A stretch of DNA of 64,000 nucleotides from Microbulbifer rhizosphaerae (GTDB taxonomy: Bacteria > Pseudomonadota > Gammaproteobacteria > Pseudomonadales > Cellvibrionaceae), in assembly GCF_014191725.1 (NCBI RefSeq), contig NZ_JACHWZ010000021.1, forward strand, positions 1 to 64,000. The letters are read 5' to 3'. The notes beneath the pieces were generated by a model, which searched no databases, was not told where the DNA came from, and worked only from the letters and a program-made list of their open reading frames with translations. A program made the position numbers and the translations under genes. This document shows, piece by piece, positions 1-7,769 of the stretch. Every line of letters starts with the position of its first letter. Position 1 is the stretch's first letter.

Positions 1-33
1 ACGGCGGCTCCGAGGGGCCCGCCCTCATCTCTT

Positions 34-88
34 GTGCAGCACGGCTGCACGGAGGATCTGAATCCTCCAGTGCGCCTTCGTGGCGCAC
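34..88. repeat. Three consecutive perfect 7-bp hairpins
   Basis: Three stem-loops stand side by side: 34-50 (GTGCAGC/GCTGCAC, loop ACG), 51-68 (GGAGGAT/ATCCTCC) and 70-88 (GTGCGCC/GGCGCAC). They begin immediately after the catalytic FADDC codons of the reverse transcriptase fragment on the minus strand, exactly where its family resemblance stops. On the minus strand the first hairpin begins GTGCG, which resembles the 5' end of group II introns; a nested element is possible but cannot be shown because the window ends here. Confidence 0.6.
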
Positions 89-857
89 AGTCGTCAGCAA
101 ACCTTACCAGGAAGCTGCGACCCGTCAGCCGTGGGCGCACTTGCTTTACATACCAATCGTCAAGAACATGGTGGAGAAAGATATTCGCAATCATCGGGCT
201 AATCGACCCACCCTGCGGTGAGCCGCAGTCCGGGTAGTGGATGTTGTCCTTTTCAACCACTCCGGCCTTTAGCCATTTGCCGATCAGGCGCATGGTTTTC
301 CCATCGTTGATGCGCAGCCGGAGTATCTCGCGGATGCGATCATGCGGCATCGTGTCGAAGAACTTGCTGATGTCCGCGTCGATGATTACGCTGGCTTTCT
401 CCCGGATACAGCTATCCCGCAAGGCCTTGATTGCATCGTGCGCGCTGCGCTTTTCCCGGAAGCCATAGGAGAAATCGTAGAAGTCGATCTCGTAAATGGC
501 TCCCAAGAGCATCGCCACGGCTCTTTGCAGTATCTTGTCCTCAAGTGCGGAGATACCGATTGGCCGCTGACTCTTGTCCTCTTTCTCGATCCAGACTCGT
601 CTGACGGGAGGGGCCACGTAGCTCCCTTCCCGGTAGCGCTGGTAGAGGTCTGCCAGATTGAGTTCGAGGTTCGCCGAGTATTCTTCGACCGTAACCCCGT
701 CCACACCCGCCGCTGACTGTTTGTTGAGCTGGCGGTAGGCTTCTCGCAGGAAGTCAACGTCAATCAGATGGTGCAACGTAGTAAACACCCATTCCGGGTG
801 CTCCCTTGCTTGCGCTCTTAGTCGACGAAGTTTTAGTGAGACAGTTAGTGATCCCAA
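87..857 (-). pseudogene. ltrA: Group II intron reverse transcriptase/maturase, 3'-truncated
   Basis: Minus-strand translation from a TTG at 857 gives about 257 residues of a group II intron-encoded reverse transcriptase. A strong Shine-Dalgarno AGGAG lies 5 nt upstream (863-867). Recognisable RT blocks in order are AAGVDGVTVEEY, RRVWIEKEDKSQRPIGI, FYDFSYGFREKRSAHDA, IIDADISKFFDTM, GSPQGGSISPMIANIFL and the catalytic VRFADDC. Directly after FADDC (codon 87-89) the reading frame stays open to the window edge but no longer looks like RT, and three hairpins begin. The thumb, maturase X domain and any endonuclease domain are therefore missing. It is a fragment or an interrupted gene. It lies at the distal end of an integron cassette array, a common home of group II introns. 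Confidence 0.75.
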
Positions 858-1568
858 AGTATCTCCTGTCGTTCAATTCATCAACACGTCATACCCGGCT
901 TCACCTTCCCTACAGTGGGTCCTTGGGGCAAACGTTCCCCACCTTACCGATCACCAGCATTGCCGGCGATCATCGGTACTATGATCCGCTAAGACTTCCG
1001 ATCTCGCTTCCTGGGTTTCTTCACTTTCGCTATCGGCCCCCAGTACCTGGTATCTCTCTACTGTCTGTTCGTGTTTCCTGTATGGACTCTCCGCGATTTG
1101 CAGCAGATCAGTTCGCGAAGCCCGGTGTATTTGTAGACCGGCGCACCATTGCCGGTTGCTTGAACCAGGACTCAATCGGATCTCCCGAGTTCCCGAGCTA
1201 CCCCTGTAAGCGCATGCCATGTTCCCAGACCCCGGCGGTGTCGCAGCAGCTTGCCATGGCACTGCTGAGACTGTTGCCTTCCGGTACGCTGCAGTCCGTC
1301 GGCTTTCCCGTCGTTCGACGGTTATCCAGTGACCGCGACTCTACAATATTTCGGGGCTCAATAGATGGCCTACACTCTCGCTCCACCCTTGCTCCGCACA
1401 CCTTGTTACCAAGATCGCACCTGGGCTTCACTACTGACCTGCTGGCTAGGCTTTGGTCTTGGTGGGACTGGGGTCAAGGCGTAAATCCTGACCTGCACCC
1501 ACTGGGTAACAATAGCCAATTTCCGAATTTATAAAATTCATCCCAAGACTTCGGATTTATCTCGGCAC
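858..1568 (-). other. Probable 5' non-coding part of a group II intron-like element
   Basis: About 700 bases lie between the integron cassette array and the RT start, on the RT strand. They hold no convincing gene. A 242-codon open frame on the opposite strand (806-1534) has no RBS of note and overlaps the RT start, so I treat it as antisense noise. The size and position suit the structured RNA domains that precede a group II intron ORF. Two candidate intron 5' ends of the GTGC type can be seen on the minus strand, at 1420 (GTGCGATCTTGG) and at 1568 (GTGCCGAG). The latter follows a half attC. A covariance-model scan would settle the limits. Confidence 0.4.
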
Positions 1569-1598
1569 GAGCAGCGCCTGGTTATGAGGAACGGAGCC

Positions 1599-2003
1599 TC
1601 AATCTCCCTTAGTAGACTTGGAAACATCTGCGTTTTGTGTTTCATTGCTTTCACTGCCCTTATCCACTGCTGGTTCTGGTGCTGGTTTAGAATCTTTGTA
1701 AATTTGATGGCCCAAGGTTAGCAACAACACAATAAGAATTAGAGCCTGTATAGCGTTTGATATTCTTACGTGATTCTTCTTTCTTTTTTCATCCAAAGCG
1801 CTTTTCACGCGAAGAAAAGCTTCTTTCCACGTGAGAAGATTGTGATCTCCTGCTTTGGTATCATGTGGATAATTATTTTTCAACAACTTCAAAATGAATG
1901 AAAGATTCTTCTTAGATAACGTTAGTATCTCAGGTGAATGAGCAACTTCAATAAGTTCTTTTCTCTGATGTTCACCTGGAGATCCAGGAAATCTATCTTT
2001 CAT
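1599..2003 (-). CDS. Integron cassette protein of unknown function, one membrane segment
   Basis: The product has 134 residues. The N-terminal ~80 residues are polar and basic (KKNLSFILKLLKNN). A single hydrophobic helix follows at about residues 86-100 (ALILIVLLLTLGHQI), and then a short acidic, Ser/Glu-rich tail. No family is recognised. Topology would place the large N-terminal part on one face of the membrane and the tail on the other. The ATG at 2003 lies 11 bases inside an attC core (2014-2020), as expected for a gene cassette. It is the third cassette from the integrase and the most distal. Only a half attC-like sequence (TCATAACCAGGCGC, about 1572-1586) remains after its stop, so its own attC may have been cut by the intron-like element. 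Confidence 0.7.
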   Translation of the reverse strand: MKDRFPGSPGEHQRKELIEVAHSPEILTLSKKNLSFILKLLKNNYPHDTKAGDHNLLTWKEAFLRVKSALDEKRKKNHVRISNAIQALILIVLLLTLGHQIYKDSKPAPEPAVDKGSESNETQNADVSKSTKGD

Positions 2004-2013
2004 AATTGTTCAC

Positions 2014-2073
2014 TCATAACGCCAACAGCAAGCACACCGCTTTTTGGCGTCGCCTTGACTGCTTTTGTTAAGT
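2014..2073 (-). other. attC recombination site (integron)
   Basis: Read on the minus strand, the site starts with the inverse core ACTTAAC (2073-2067, a perfect RYYYAAC) and ends with the core GTTATGA (2020-2014). The arms between them pair: AAGCAGTCAAGGCGACGCC against GGTGTGCTTGCTG, around a loop containing AAAAAGC. The stop codon of the preceding cassette gene (2068-2070) lies inside the inverse core, a typical cassette layout. The centre GGCGACGCCAAAAAGCGG is shared with the second attC at 2425-2484, so the two sites belong to one array-specific attC family. Confidence 0.85.
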
Positions 2074-2397
2074 GTTTTGCACGTTACGACCAATTAGACC
2101 ACCTATATTGCATAGAGCTAACCAGATGTTTTGACTGAAATAGCTGATAGCTGATCCCATTACCTCGTTGTGAGCCCGTTTGATTCCCTCAACTTGCTCT
2201 GGGGAAAATTGCCCATTCAAATTAAATTCAAACTCCTTGCGAACCAGAAATTGCCTTACAATTGGCTCAAATTCTTCCATAGCCAAGTTAATTTCTTCGG
2301 GTGAGAGACCCGCTTTTGCATACGCAACGCGGAAGTAGTCGAGAGCTTTTCTTATCCCTTGCTCCCCATGGCCTGGAAAATCTATTACGTCACCCAC
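2068..2397 (-). CDS. Integron cassette protein of unknown function
   Basis: The product has 109 residues and probably starts at GTG 2397. The sequence is acidic and helical, with a central stretch LSPEEINLAMEEFEPIVRQ and a C-terminal half that is moderately hydrophobic. No signal peptide or known domain is recognised. It is the second cassette of the array. Its stop codon is embedded in the inverse core of its attC, and the core of the upstream attC (2425-2431) is 27 bases before the start. It was presumably acquired as a mobile cassette and is transcribed from the upstream Pc promoter. Function cannot be inferred from the sequence. Confidence 0.7.
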   Translation of the reverse strand: MGDVIDFPGHGEQGIRKALDYFRVAYAKAGLSPEEINLAMEEFEPIVRQFLVRKEFEFNLNGQFSPEQVEGIKRAHNEVMGSAISYFSQNIWLALCNIGGLIGRNVQNT

Positions 2398-2424
2398 CTA
2401 ATGCACCTTGGTTATCATTGGGAC

Positions 2425-2484
2425 ACTTAACGCTGCCAGCAGGCGCGCCGCTTTTTGGCGTCGCCCTGCCTGGCCTTGTTAGCA
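2425..2484 (-). other. attC recombination site (integron)
   Basis: On the minus strand the inverse core TGCTAAC (2484-2478) and the core GTTAAGT (2431-2425, perfect GTTRRRY) flank two complementary arms: AAGGCCAGGCAGGGCGACGC against GGCGCGCCTGCTGGCAGC, around AAAAAGC. The arms fold as an attC cruciform. The stop of the first cassette gene (2479-2481) overlaps the inverse core. The overall pattern is nearly superimposable on the attC at 2014-2073. Confidence 0.85.
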
Positions 2485-2835
2485 CTGCGAGCCAAGATAC
2501 TTGTAAAGTTTTCTGCAAACTGTATCGAGTTCATTTTGCCAGCCTTCGTTATCTTGGTAGATCAAGGGACCCTCTCCGGCATCTATGTATCCTGCGAGAA
2601 AATCCTGTGTTGTTCCAGAATATATCGTGCTATTTCCAATTTGCTCTATAAGGTATCCACCCAGTGCATGGAGGGCCGCAGAGTAGCGCTGCTGTGTACT
2701 CTTGCTCTTGGTGTCCAAGTTGGCCCATAGCCAGAAGTCCTTGAAGATTTCAATTAATCCCTCAGAAACGCTCTTTTCCAAGTTCGGATCTACGCCATAA
2801 CGCCAATCTTTGATCCAGTCTTCTGTCGGTTTCAT
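2479..2835 (-). CDS. First integron cassette protein, unknown function
   Basis: The product has 118 residues and starts at ATG 2835, 7 bases from the attI-proximal core site GTTAGCA (2842-2848). It is rich in Trp and Tyr (WIKDWRYG, FKDFWLWANL) and appears soluble and helical, with no signal peptide. Being the attI-proximal cassette it should be the best expressed from Pc. No family is recognised. Base composition is lower in GC than the chromosomal genes of this window, as in the other two cassettes, which agrees with foreign origin. Confidence 0.7.
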   Translation of the reverse strand: MKPTEDWIKDWRYGVDPNLEKSVSEGLIEIFKDFWLWANLDTKSKSTQQRYSAALHALGGYLIEQIGNSTIYSGTTQDFLAGYIDAGEGPLIYQDNEGWQNELDTVCRKLYKYLGSQC

Positions 2836-2841
2836 ATCAAG

Positions 2842-2905
2842 TGCTAACAGTTAATTCAAAAGACGCTGCTTCATATCTACCCAGCTCTCTATCTACAAGT
2901 CTCTC
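2842..2905 (-). other. attI: attI-like integration site
   Basis: The core GTTAGCA (2848-2842 on the minus strand) stands between the first cassette gene and the Pc promoter and is not preceded by an attC-like arm. It sits on the integrase side of the array, where attI is expected. attI sites are poorly conserved, so only the crossover core is clear and the outer limit given is approximate. Confidence 0.45.
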
Positions 2906-3021
2906 GCATCACCGCCATGGGAAATTTCGCCAAAATTCAAGGAGTTAAACCAAGTTGGCGGATATTTCAACAGATAGATAGTGCACTGCTGCTTTATATC
3001 TCTCCAACAGAAGTGCTTTTG

Positions 3022-3049
3022 ATCATATTGGGAACCCCTTGAAAGTCAA
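3022..3049 (-). promoter_or_regulatory. Cassette promoter Pc
   Basis: On the minus strand a -35 TTGACT (3049-3044), a 16-base spacer and a -10 TATGAT (3027-3022) form a near-consensus sigma70 promoter. It points at the attI-like core and the three cassettes. Position and direction match Pc promoters of integrons in which intI and the array diverge. Confidence 0.6.
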
Positions 3050-3102
3050 TGACTTAGCGGGAATTTTCCGTAGATAGACGAACCTGCTGCTGAATTCTGC
3101 CA

Positions 3103-3144
3103 TTGACACGTGGCGATTCGAGTCAATACTGTATGGATAAACAG
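3103..3144 (+). promoter_or_regulatory. PintI promoter with overlapping LexA box
   Basis: A -35 TTGACA (3103-3108) and a -10-like AATACT (3125-3130) are 16 bases apart. A LexA-type operator, CTGT-N8-ACAG, lies at 3129-3144 and overlaps the -10. The intI start codon follows at 3163 with GGAGG at 3151-3155. SOS control of integrase expression by LexA at this position is established for other integrons. The motif is seen directly in this sequence. Confidence 0.75.
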
Positions 3145-3162
3145 CCTACTGGAGGACCTCTC

Positions 3163-4124
3163 ATGGATGACATACGCCACCGATTGCCTCGGAAACCGGA
3201 ACGGTTTATGGATCAGTTGCGGCAACATATTCGGCAGAACGGACTGGCCTACCGAACTGAGCAGACCTATGTCCACTGAGCTTTCTCGCATCGCAGCGCT
3301 TTTGCTCTGTCAACACCCAGCGTATAGCACTCAACGCGCTGGTGTATCTTTACAAGCGTTTCCTCAGCAAAGATATCAATCTGCTTAATTTTAATCCCGC
3401 TAAACAGCATCGGCGCCTGCCGGTGGTTTACAGCCGAGAGGAGATAAAGGCGATTCTCGCCCATTTGCAAGGAGTCCATCATCTCCAGGTTGCGCTGATG
3501 TATGGCTCCGGGCTGCGCAGTGCTGAGCTGCTGTCCCTGCGCGTAAAGGATATCGATTTTGGCAGCAACAACATTTTTGTGCGCGGAGGCAAGGGAAACA
3601 AGGATCGAACGACGATGCTGCCACAGGGGTTGATTTCAAGCCTCAAGCACCAAATAGGGCGCGTGGCTCTGCTTCACCAACAAGACCTGCTCGATGGCTA
3701 TGGTCGAGTGTATCTGCCGGACGCCCTCGAACGGAAATACCCCCGCGCTGCCAGCGAACTGGGCTGGCAATACTTCTTCCCAGCCCACGCTATCGGGCGT
3801 TGTCCTCGCTCCGGTGTGCTGCGCAGACATCATATGCACCCGACCACGCTCACCCGCCAGATTAGAACTGCGGTACGGAAGGCGGATATCAACAAGCCGG
3901 CACGCGCGCACGCTTTTCGTCACAGCTTTGCCACTCATCTTTTGGAGGCGGGCTATGATCTTCGCACTATCCAGGAATTGTTGGGGCACGCGGATATCAG
4001 TACCACGGAGATCTATACCCACGTGGTAAACCGGGGCGGAAAAGGCGTATTGAGTCCGATGGACCAAATGCAGCCGCCGCATGGGATCGCTGAAACGGTG
4101 GCGATTTATGGAGTAGCAGCTTAA
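3163..4124 (+). pseudogene. intI: Integron integrase IntI, inactivated by an internal deletion/frameshift
   Basis: Tyrosine recombinase of the IntI family. The N-terminal frame starts at ATG 3163 behind GGAGG and gives PERFMDQLRQHIRQNG...YRTEQTYVH before a TGA at 3277. A second frame resumes at about 3284 with SVNTQRIALNALVYLYKRFL and runs intact to 4124. By comparison with IntI proteins the part joining these blocks (WVRRFI...EVEAFL region, roughly 25-30 codons) is missing and the frame is shifted. The C-terminal core keeps all catalytic elements: Arg in GSGLRSAELL, HAFRHSF, LLGHADISTTEIY with the Tyr nucleophile. It also keeps the IntI-specific insert with RSGVLRRHHMHPT. The resumed frame has a GTG at 3342, but a product starting there would lack the N-terminal DNA-binding domain. 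The array next to it is therefore probably frozen unless an integrase acts in trans. Confidence 0.85.
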
Positions 4125-4202
4125 GGGAATCAGATTGCTGAGTTAAGAAGCCGGAACAGTGCCCGTTACGGCACTGCGCGACGTGCCTGACACATCAAAT
4201 AG

Positions 4203-4226
4203 AAAACCACCCGGATGGGTGGTTTT
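4203..4226 (+). terminator. Rho-independent terminator after intI
   Basis: A 10-bp stem AAAACCACCC/GGGTGGTTTT with a GGAT loop lies about 80 bases after the intI stop. It is A-rich before and T-rich after, so it could end transcription from both sides (intI on the plus strand, fpr on the minus strand). Confidence 0.6.
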
Positions 4227-4234
4227 ATCTTTGC

Positions 4235-4294
4235 TAGGAAGCCTGCTTGCGGGCGGACAACTCCGTAGCCGTTCGCCTGCAAGCAGGCTCCTAC
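4235..4294. repeat. REP-like palindromic element
   Basis: Inverted arms GCCTGCTTGCGGGCG and CGCCTGCAAGCAGGCTCCTAC flank a short variable centre. This is one of about ten copies of the same intergenic palindrome in the window, here between the intI terminator and fpr. Confidence 0.7.
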
Positions 4295-4306
4295 AAGAGC
4301 GGCTGC

Positions 4307-5083
4307 TTACTTTTCCACAAAGGCCCGCTCGATCACATACTCGTGGGGTACGCCAGCGCGGGTCTCGCGGAAACCCCAGTCATCGAGAATGGTGGTGAGA
4401 TCCTTGAGCATCGCCGGGCTGCCGCAGAGCATAAAGCGGTCTTCTTCCACATTCGGCTGGGGCACGCCCAGGTCCTTGAAGATCTTGCCGGAGAGCATCA
4501 GGTCGGTGAGGCGGCCGTTGTTGCGGTAGGGCTCGCGGGTCACCGTGGGATAGTAGAGCAGCTGTTCGCTCACCATCTCGCCGAAGTACTCGTGGTTCGG
4601 CAGTTCGTTTTCGATATAGTCCTGGTAGGCCAGCTCGGATACGTGGCGCACGCCGTGGGTGAGGATCACCTGGTCAAAGCGCTCGTACACGTCCGGGTCC
4701 TTGATGATGCTGAGGAAGGGCGCGAGGCCGGTGCCGGTGGACAGCAGCCACAGGCGCTTGCCGGGCAGCAGGTGGTCCGCCACCAGGGTGCCGGTGGGTT
4801 TGCGGCTGACGAAGATCTCGTCACCGGGCTTGATCTTCTGCAGCTGGGAGGTAAGCGGGCCGTCCGGCACCTTGATGCTGAAGAATTCCAGCTCGTCCTC
4901 GTAGTTGGCGCTGGCGATAGAGTAGGCGCGCAACAGCGGACGGCCGTTGTCCTGCGGCAGACCGATCATGGTAAAGTGCCCGTTCTCGAAGCGGAAAGCC
5001 GGATCGCGGCTGGTCTTGAAGCTGAACAGCGTCTCGTTCCAGTGATGGACTTCGAGCACCTTCTCTATATTCAAATTAGACAT
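4307..5083 (-). CDS. fpr: Ferredoxin--NADP(+) reductase
   Basis: The product has 258 residues, the usual length for bacterial (Fpr, subclass I) reductases. It moves electrons between NADPH and ferredoxin or flavodoxin in the cytoplasm and supports iron-sulfur repair and oxidative-stress defence. FAD binding is shown by RAYSIAS at about 52-58. The NADP site is STGTGLAPF (about 115-123) followed by LTHGVRHVSELAYQ and MLCGSPAMLKD. The C-terminus ends in FVEK, typical of this subclass. A divergent LysR-type gene starts 120 bases upstream. In pseudomonads an analogous LysR regulator (FinR) controls the neighbouring fpr, so similar control is likely here by inference. Confidence 0.93.
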   Translation of the reverse strand: MSNLNIEKVLEVHHWNETLFSFKTSRDPAFRFENGHFTMIGLPQDNGRPLLRAYSIASANYEDELEFFSIKVPDGPLTSQLQKIKPGDEIFVSRKPTGTLVADHLLPGKRLWLLSTGTGLAPFLSIIKDPDVYERFDQVILTHGVRHVSELAYQDYIENELPNHEYFGEMVSEQLLYYPTVTREPYRNNGRLTDLMLSGKIFKDLGVPQPNVEEDRFMLCGSPAMLKDLTTILDDWGFRETRAGVPHEYVIERAFVEK

Positions 5084-5203
5084 AAGTTTAGAACCACTTA
5101 TTCCTGAATTCTCTTAATGATTGAATTTTAGCCCTAGAATATCTATTGGCAAAATGGGATATTTCGATATTCCTTATCGATTTACTCAATTAAAGAATTT
5201 CCC
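5084..5203. promoter_or_regulatory. Shared fpr / LysR promoter region
   Basis: This AT-rich divergent intergenic region of 120 bases contains an imperfect dyad GGATATTTCGATATTCC (about 5157-5173) of the T-N11-A kind used by LysR-type regulators. No single promoter can be fixed by eye. Confidence 0.35.
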
Positions 5204-6085
5204 GTGCGCTATTCCCTTCGCCAGTTGGAAGTCTTCCTCGCCTGCGCTCACTACGAGAACGTGAGCCGCGCGGCGGTCAGCCTGAATATGTCCCAGTCCG
5301 CTGCCTCCACGGCACTCAAGGAGTTCGAGCAGCAGTTCGAGCTACGCCTGTTCGAACGCACCGGCAAACGCCTGCGCCTGAACGAATTGGGCCGCCAGCT
5401 TTGGCCGCGGGCGGAGGAGTTGCTGGAGCGGGCGCGGGAGCTGGAGCGGACGCTGGCCGCACACCAGGACCTGGGGCGGCTGAAGATCGGCGCCACCCTG
5501 ACCATCGGCAACTATCTGGCCGCGGGGGTAATGGCCCTTTATATGGAGGAACAACCGGGGGCGCGGGTGGAGCTGGAGGTGGCCAACACCGCGGCCATCG
5601 CCGAGCGGGTGCTGAATTTCGAGCTGGACCTGGGACTGATCGAGGGGGAGCTCAACCATCCGGACCTGGAGATGATCCCCTGGCGCGACGACGAACTGGT
5701 GGTCTTCTGCGCGCCGCAGCACGCCCTGGCCGGGCGCAAACGGCTGAGCGACAAAGACCTGTGCGGAGCCACCTGGATAGTGCGCGAGCCCGGCTCCGGC
5801 ACCCGCCAGACCTTCGAGCGCGCCCTCGCCGGGCTGCTGCCGCAGTTGCATATACGGCTGGAGCTGCAGCACACCGAGGCGATCAAGCGCGCGGTGGAGG
5901 CGGGGCTGGGGATCAGCTGCCTCTCAAGGGTGTCCCTGTCCGACGCGCTGAAGCGCGGCTCGCTGGTGGAGCTGCCGGTGCCGCAGCGGGATTTCTCCCG
6001 CGAGTTCTATTTCGCCCTGCACCGGCAGAAGTACCGCAGCGCGGGGATCGAGCGCTGGCTGGAGCTGTGCCGGCAGGCGCCGTAA
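5204..6085 (+). CDS. LysR-family transcriptional regulator
   Basis: The product has 293 residues and starts at GTG 5204. An N-terminal winged helix-turn-helix occupies residues 1-60 (RQLEVFLACAHYENVSRAA, MSQSAASTALKEFE). A periplasmic-binding-protein-like effector domain follows at about 88-290, starting at GRLKIGATLTIGNYLA. It is divergent from fpr, which suggests a redox- or iron-responsive role like FinR of Pseudomonas. The effector cannot be read from the sequence. The final residues are complete and the gene ends 63 bases before the convergent ATP-grasp gene. Confidence 0.88.
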   Translation: MRYSLRQLEVFLACAHYENVSRAAVSLNMSQSAASTALKEFEQQFELRLFERTGKRLRLNELGRQLWPRAEELLERARELERTLAAHQDLGRLKIGATLTIGNYLAAGVMALYMEEQPGARVELEVANTAAIAERVLNFELDLGLIEGELNHPDLEMIPWRDDELVVFCAPQHALAGRKRLSDKDLCGATWIVREPGSGTRQTFERALAGLLPQLHIRLELQHTEAIKRAVEAGLGISCLSRVSLSDALKRGSLVELPVPQRDFSREFYFALHRQKYRSAGIERWLELCRQAP

Positions 6086-6148
6086 TGATCAGCGCGAGTC
6101 CAGTCAAGCCGGGACGACGAAAGTACGTTTTTGGGAGCTTCCCAGCGG

Positions 6149-7624
6149 TTATCCCTGCTGCTGCCCCGCCCGCCGCGCATCCAATCTGTGCAGAAATTCC
6201 TGGAGTATCAGCCGGTAGAGTTCGCGGCCCAGGTATTTGTCCTCTACCCCGCTGTCGATGGACGGGTTGTCGTTCACCTCGATCACATAGCCGCGGCCGG
6301 CGGACTCCTTCACATCCACGCCATAGAACCCGTTGCCGATGGGCTTGGTGGCCTTGAGTGCGGCCTGCAGCACGGCTTTCGGCACCTCGAAAGTCGGCAG
6401 GGTGGCGAAGCCGCCGCTGGCGTTTTTCTTATTGCTGTGGTTGTAGATCTGCCAGTGGTTTTTCGCCATGTAGTAGCGGCAGGCGTAGAGCGGCTTGTTG
6501 TTCAGCACGCCGATGCGCCAGTCGAATTCCGTATAGAGGTATTCTTGCGCGAGCAGCAGGCTGGACTCGGCGAACAACTCGCCCAGCTTATCCCGCAGCT
6601 CCTCCTCGCTCTTCACTTTGACCACGCCGCGGGAGAAGGAGCCGTCCGGGATTTTAATCACCATCGGCAGGCCCAGCTCTGAAAGCGCCTTCTGCAGGCT
6701 GTCCTCGTCGCCGCGGCGCAGAATGCAGGTCCGGGGCGCCGACACCTTGTGGGTGGCAAACAGGTCCGCCAGGTAGATCTTGTTGGTACAGCGCAGGATG
6801 CTGGTGGGGTCATCGATCACCACCAGCCCCTCCGCCTCCGCCTTTTTCGCGAAGCGGTAGGTGTGGTGGTCTATCGCGGTGGTCTCGCGGATAAAAAGGG
6901 CGTCGAACTCCGGCAGGCGCATATAGTCCGCGGGGGTGATCAGCTCCACCGAGAAACCCAGTTCGCGCCCGGCGCTGACGAACTTCTTGATCGCACTCTT
7001 ATCCGAGGGCGGCAACGCCTCTTCCGGGTTGACCAGGATCGCCAGGTCGTAGCGGCTGCTGCCCTGGTTTTTGCGCTGGCGCCACACTTTATTACTGAAA
7101 CTGTCCAGGGCCTCGGCGAACAGCGTCTCCTCCATCTCATTCAGTTCGCGGTGGGAACAGATACGCAGGTCGACGATCTCCCACTGCTGCTGGCAGGCCA
7201 GGTGGATCTCCAGCACCGGGCAGGCGAAGCGATCGAACAGCAGGCGCGCCAGGGGTTGCAGCGCCGGCTCCGGGCATTGGCCGAAGTAGGATTTGACCAC
7301 CAGGGTCTCCCCCGGCACTTCGGGCCGGGGCAGCTTGCCCAACGCCGGAAGCACCCGCGCCAGCTGCAGCTTGTACAGCTGCGGCGCCGCCAGGTCGTTC
7401 AGGGTGCGCACGCTGGGCAGTACGTGGTGGCTGCGCGCCTCCGCCAGCAGCGAGCAGTAGTAGCCCTCGCTGCGGTACTCGTAGTTGGCACACAGGTTGA
7501 TCACCCGCACCCGCTGGTGGCGGCCGGGCAGTTGTAAGTAGTCGGCAAAGGTGATCACCCGCTCGCTGGGATAGTAGGGAGCCCAGTCGGCGGGTTGGTC
7601 GATCACAATCAGCACCTGGGACAT
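6149..7624 (-). CDS. RimK-like ATP-grasp ligase with N-terminal RLAN domain
   Basis: The product has 491 residues. The N-terminal ~200 residues resemble the RLAN domain found ahead of some RimK-type ligases. The C-terminal ~270 residues are an ATP-grasp fold: FIRETTAIDHHTYRFA, VIDDPTSILRCTNKIYLAD, a nucleotide loop PDGSFSRGVVKV, and the metal-binding VIEVNDNPSID. RimK relatives join amino acids, often glutamate, to peptide or protein ends by an acyl-phosphate mechanism. It diverges from a GNAT/C39-peptidase fusion gene (start 7770) across 145 bases. This pairing of an RLAN-RimK ligase with a GNAT/peptidase protein recurs in genomes and has been proposed on comparative grounds to modify peptides. 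The substrate is unknown. Confidence 0.85.
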   Translation of the reverse strand: MSQVLIVIDQPADWAPYYPSERVITFADYLQLPGRHQRVRVINLCANYEYRSEGYYCSLLAEARSHHVLPSVRTLNDLAAPQLYKLQLARVLPALGKLPRPEVPGETLVVKSYFGQCPEPALQPLARLLFDRFACPVLEIHLACQQQWEIVDLRICSHRELNEMEETLFAEALDSFSNKVWRQRKNQGSSRYDLAILVNPEEALPPSDKSAIKKFVSAGRELGFSVELITPADYMRLPEFDALFIRETTAIDHHTYRFAKKAEAEGLVVIDDPTSILRCTNKIYLADLFATHKVSAPRTCILRRGDEDSLQKALSELGLPMVIKIPDGSFSRGVVKVKSEEELRDKLGELFAESSLLLAQEYLYTEFDWRIGVLNNKPLYACRYYMAKNHWQIYNHSNKKNASGGFATLPTFEVPKAVLQAALKATKPIGNGFYGVDVKESAGRGYVIEVNDNPSIDSGVEDKYLGRELYRLILQEFLHRLDARRAGQQQG

Positions 7625-7769
7625 TCGGAAAGGCGTCTCGGTAAGGGTGAAAAACTGCGCGAAAGATAGAAGAAATTTTGTCCAGCTCCTATCTTTTTTT
7701 GCGCCTTTTGCTAATGTAGCTCAGCCGCAGCTTCGCGGTGTTTCCGGCCGCCGGTTGGCGGACTCCCAG

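Noticed and set aside
806-1534. 242-codon plus-strand frame over the intron-like region
   Set aside because: It overlaps the start of the RT gene and the likely structured intron RNA. Composition is Ser/Leu/Pro/Arg-rich without domains, a typical antisense artefact.
5401-6357. 318-codon frame overlapping the LysR gene on the same strand
   Set aside because: Frame-shifted shadow rich in Gly/Arg/Ala. The LysR frame carries the helix-turn-helix and effector domain.
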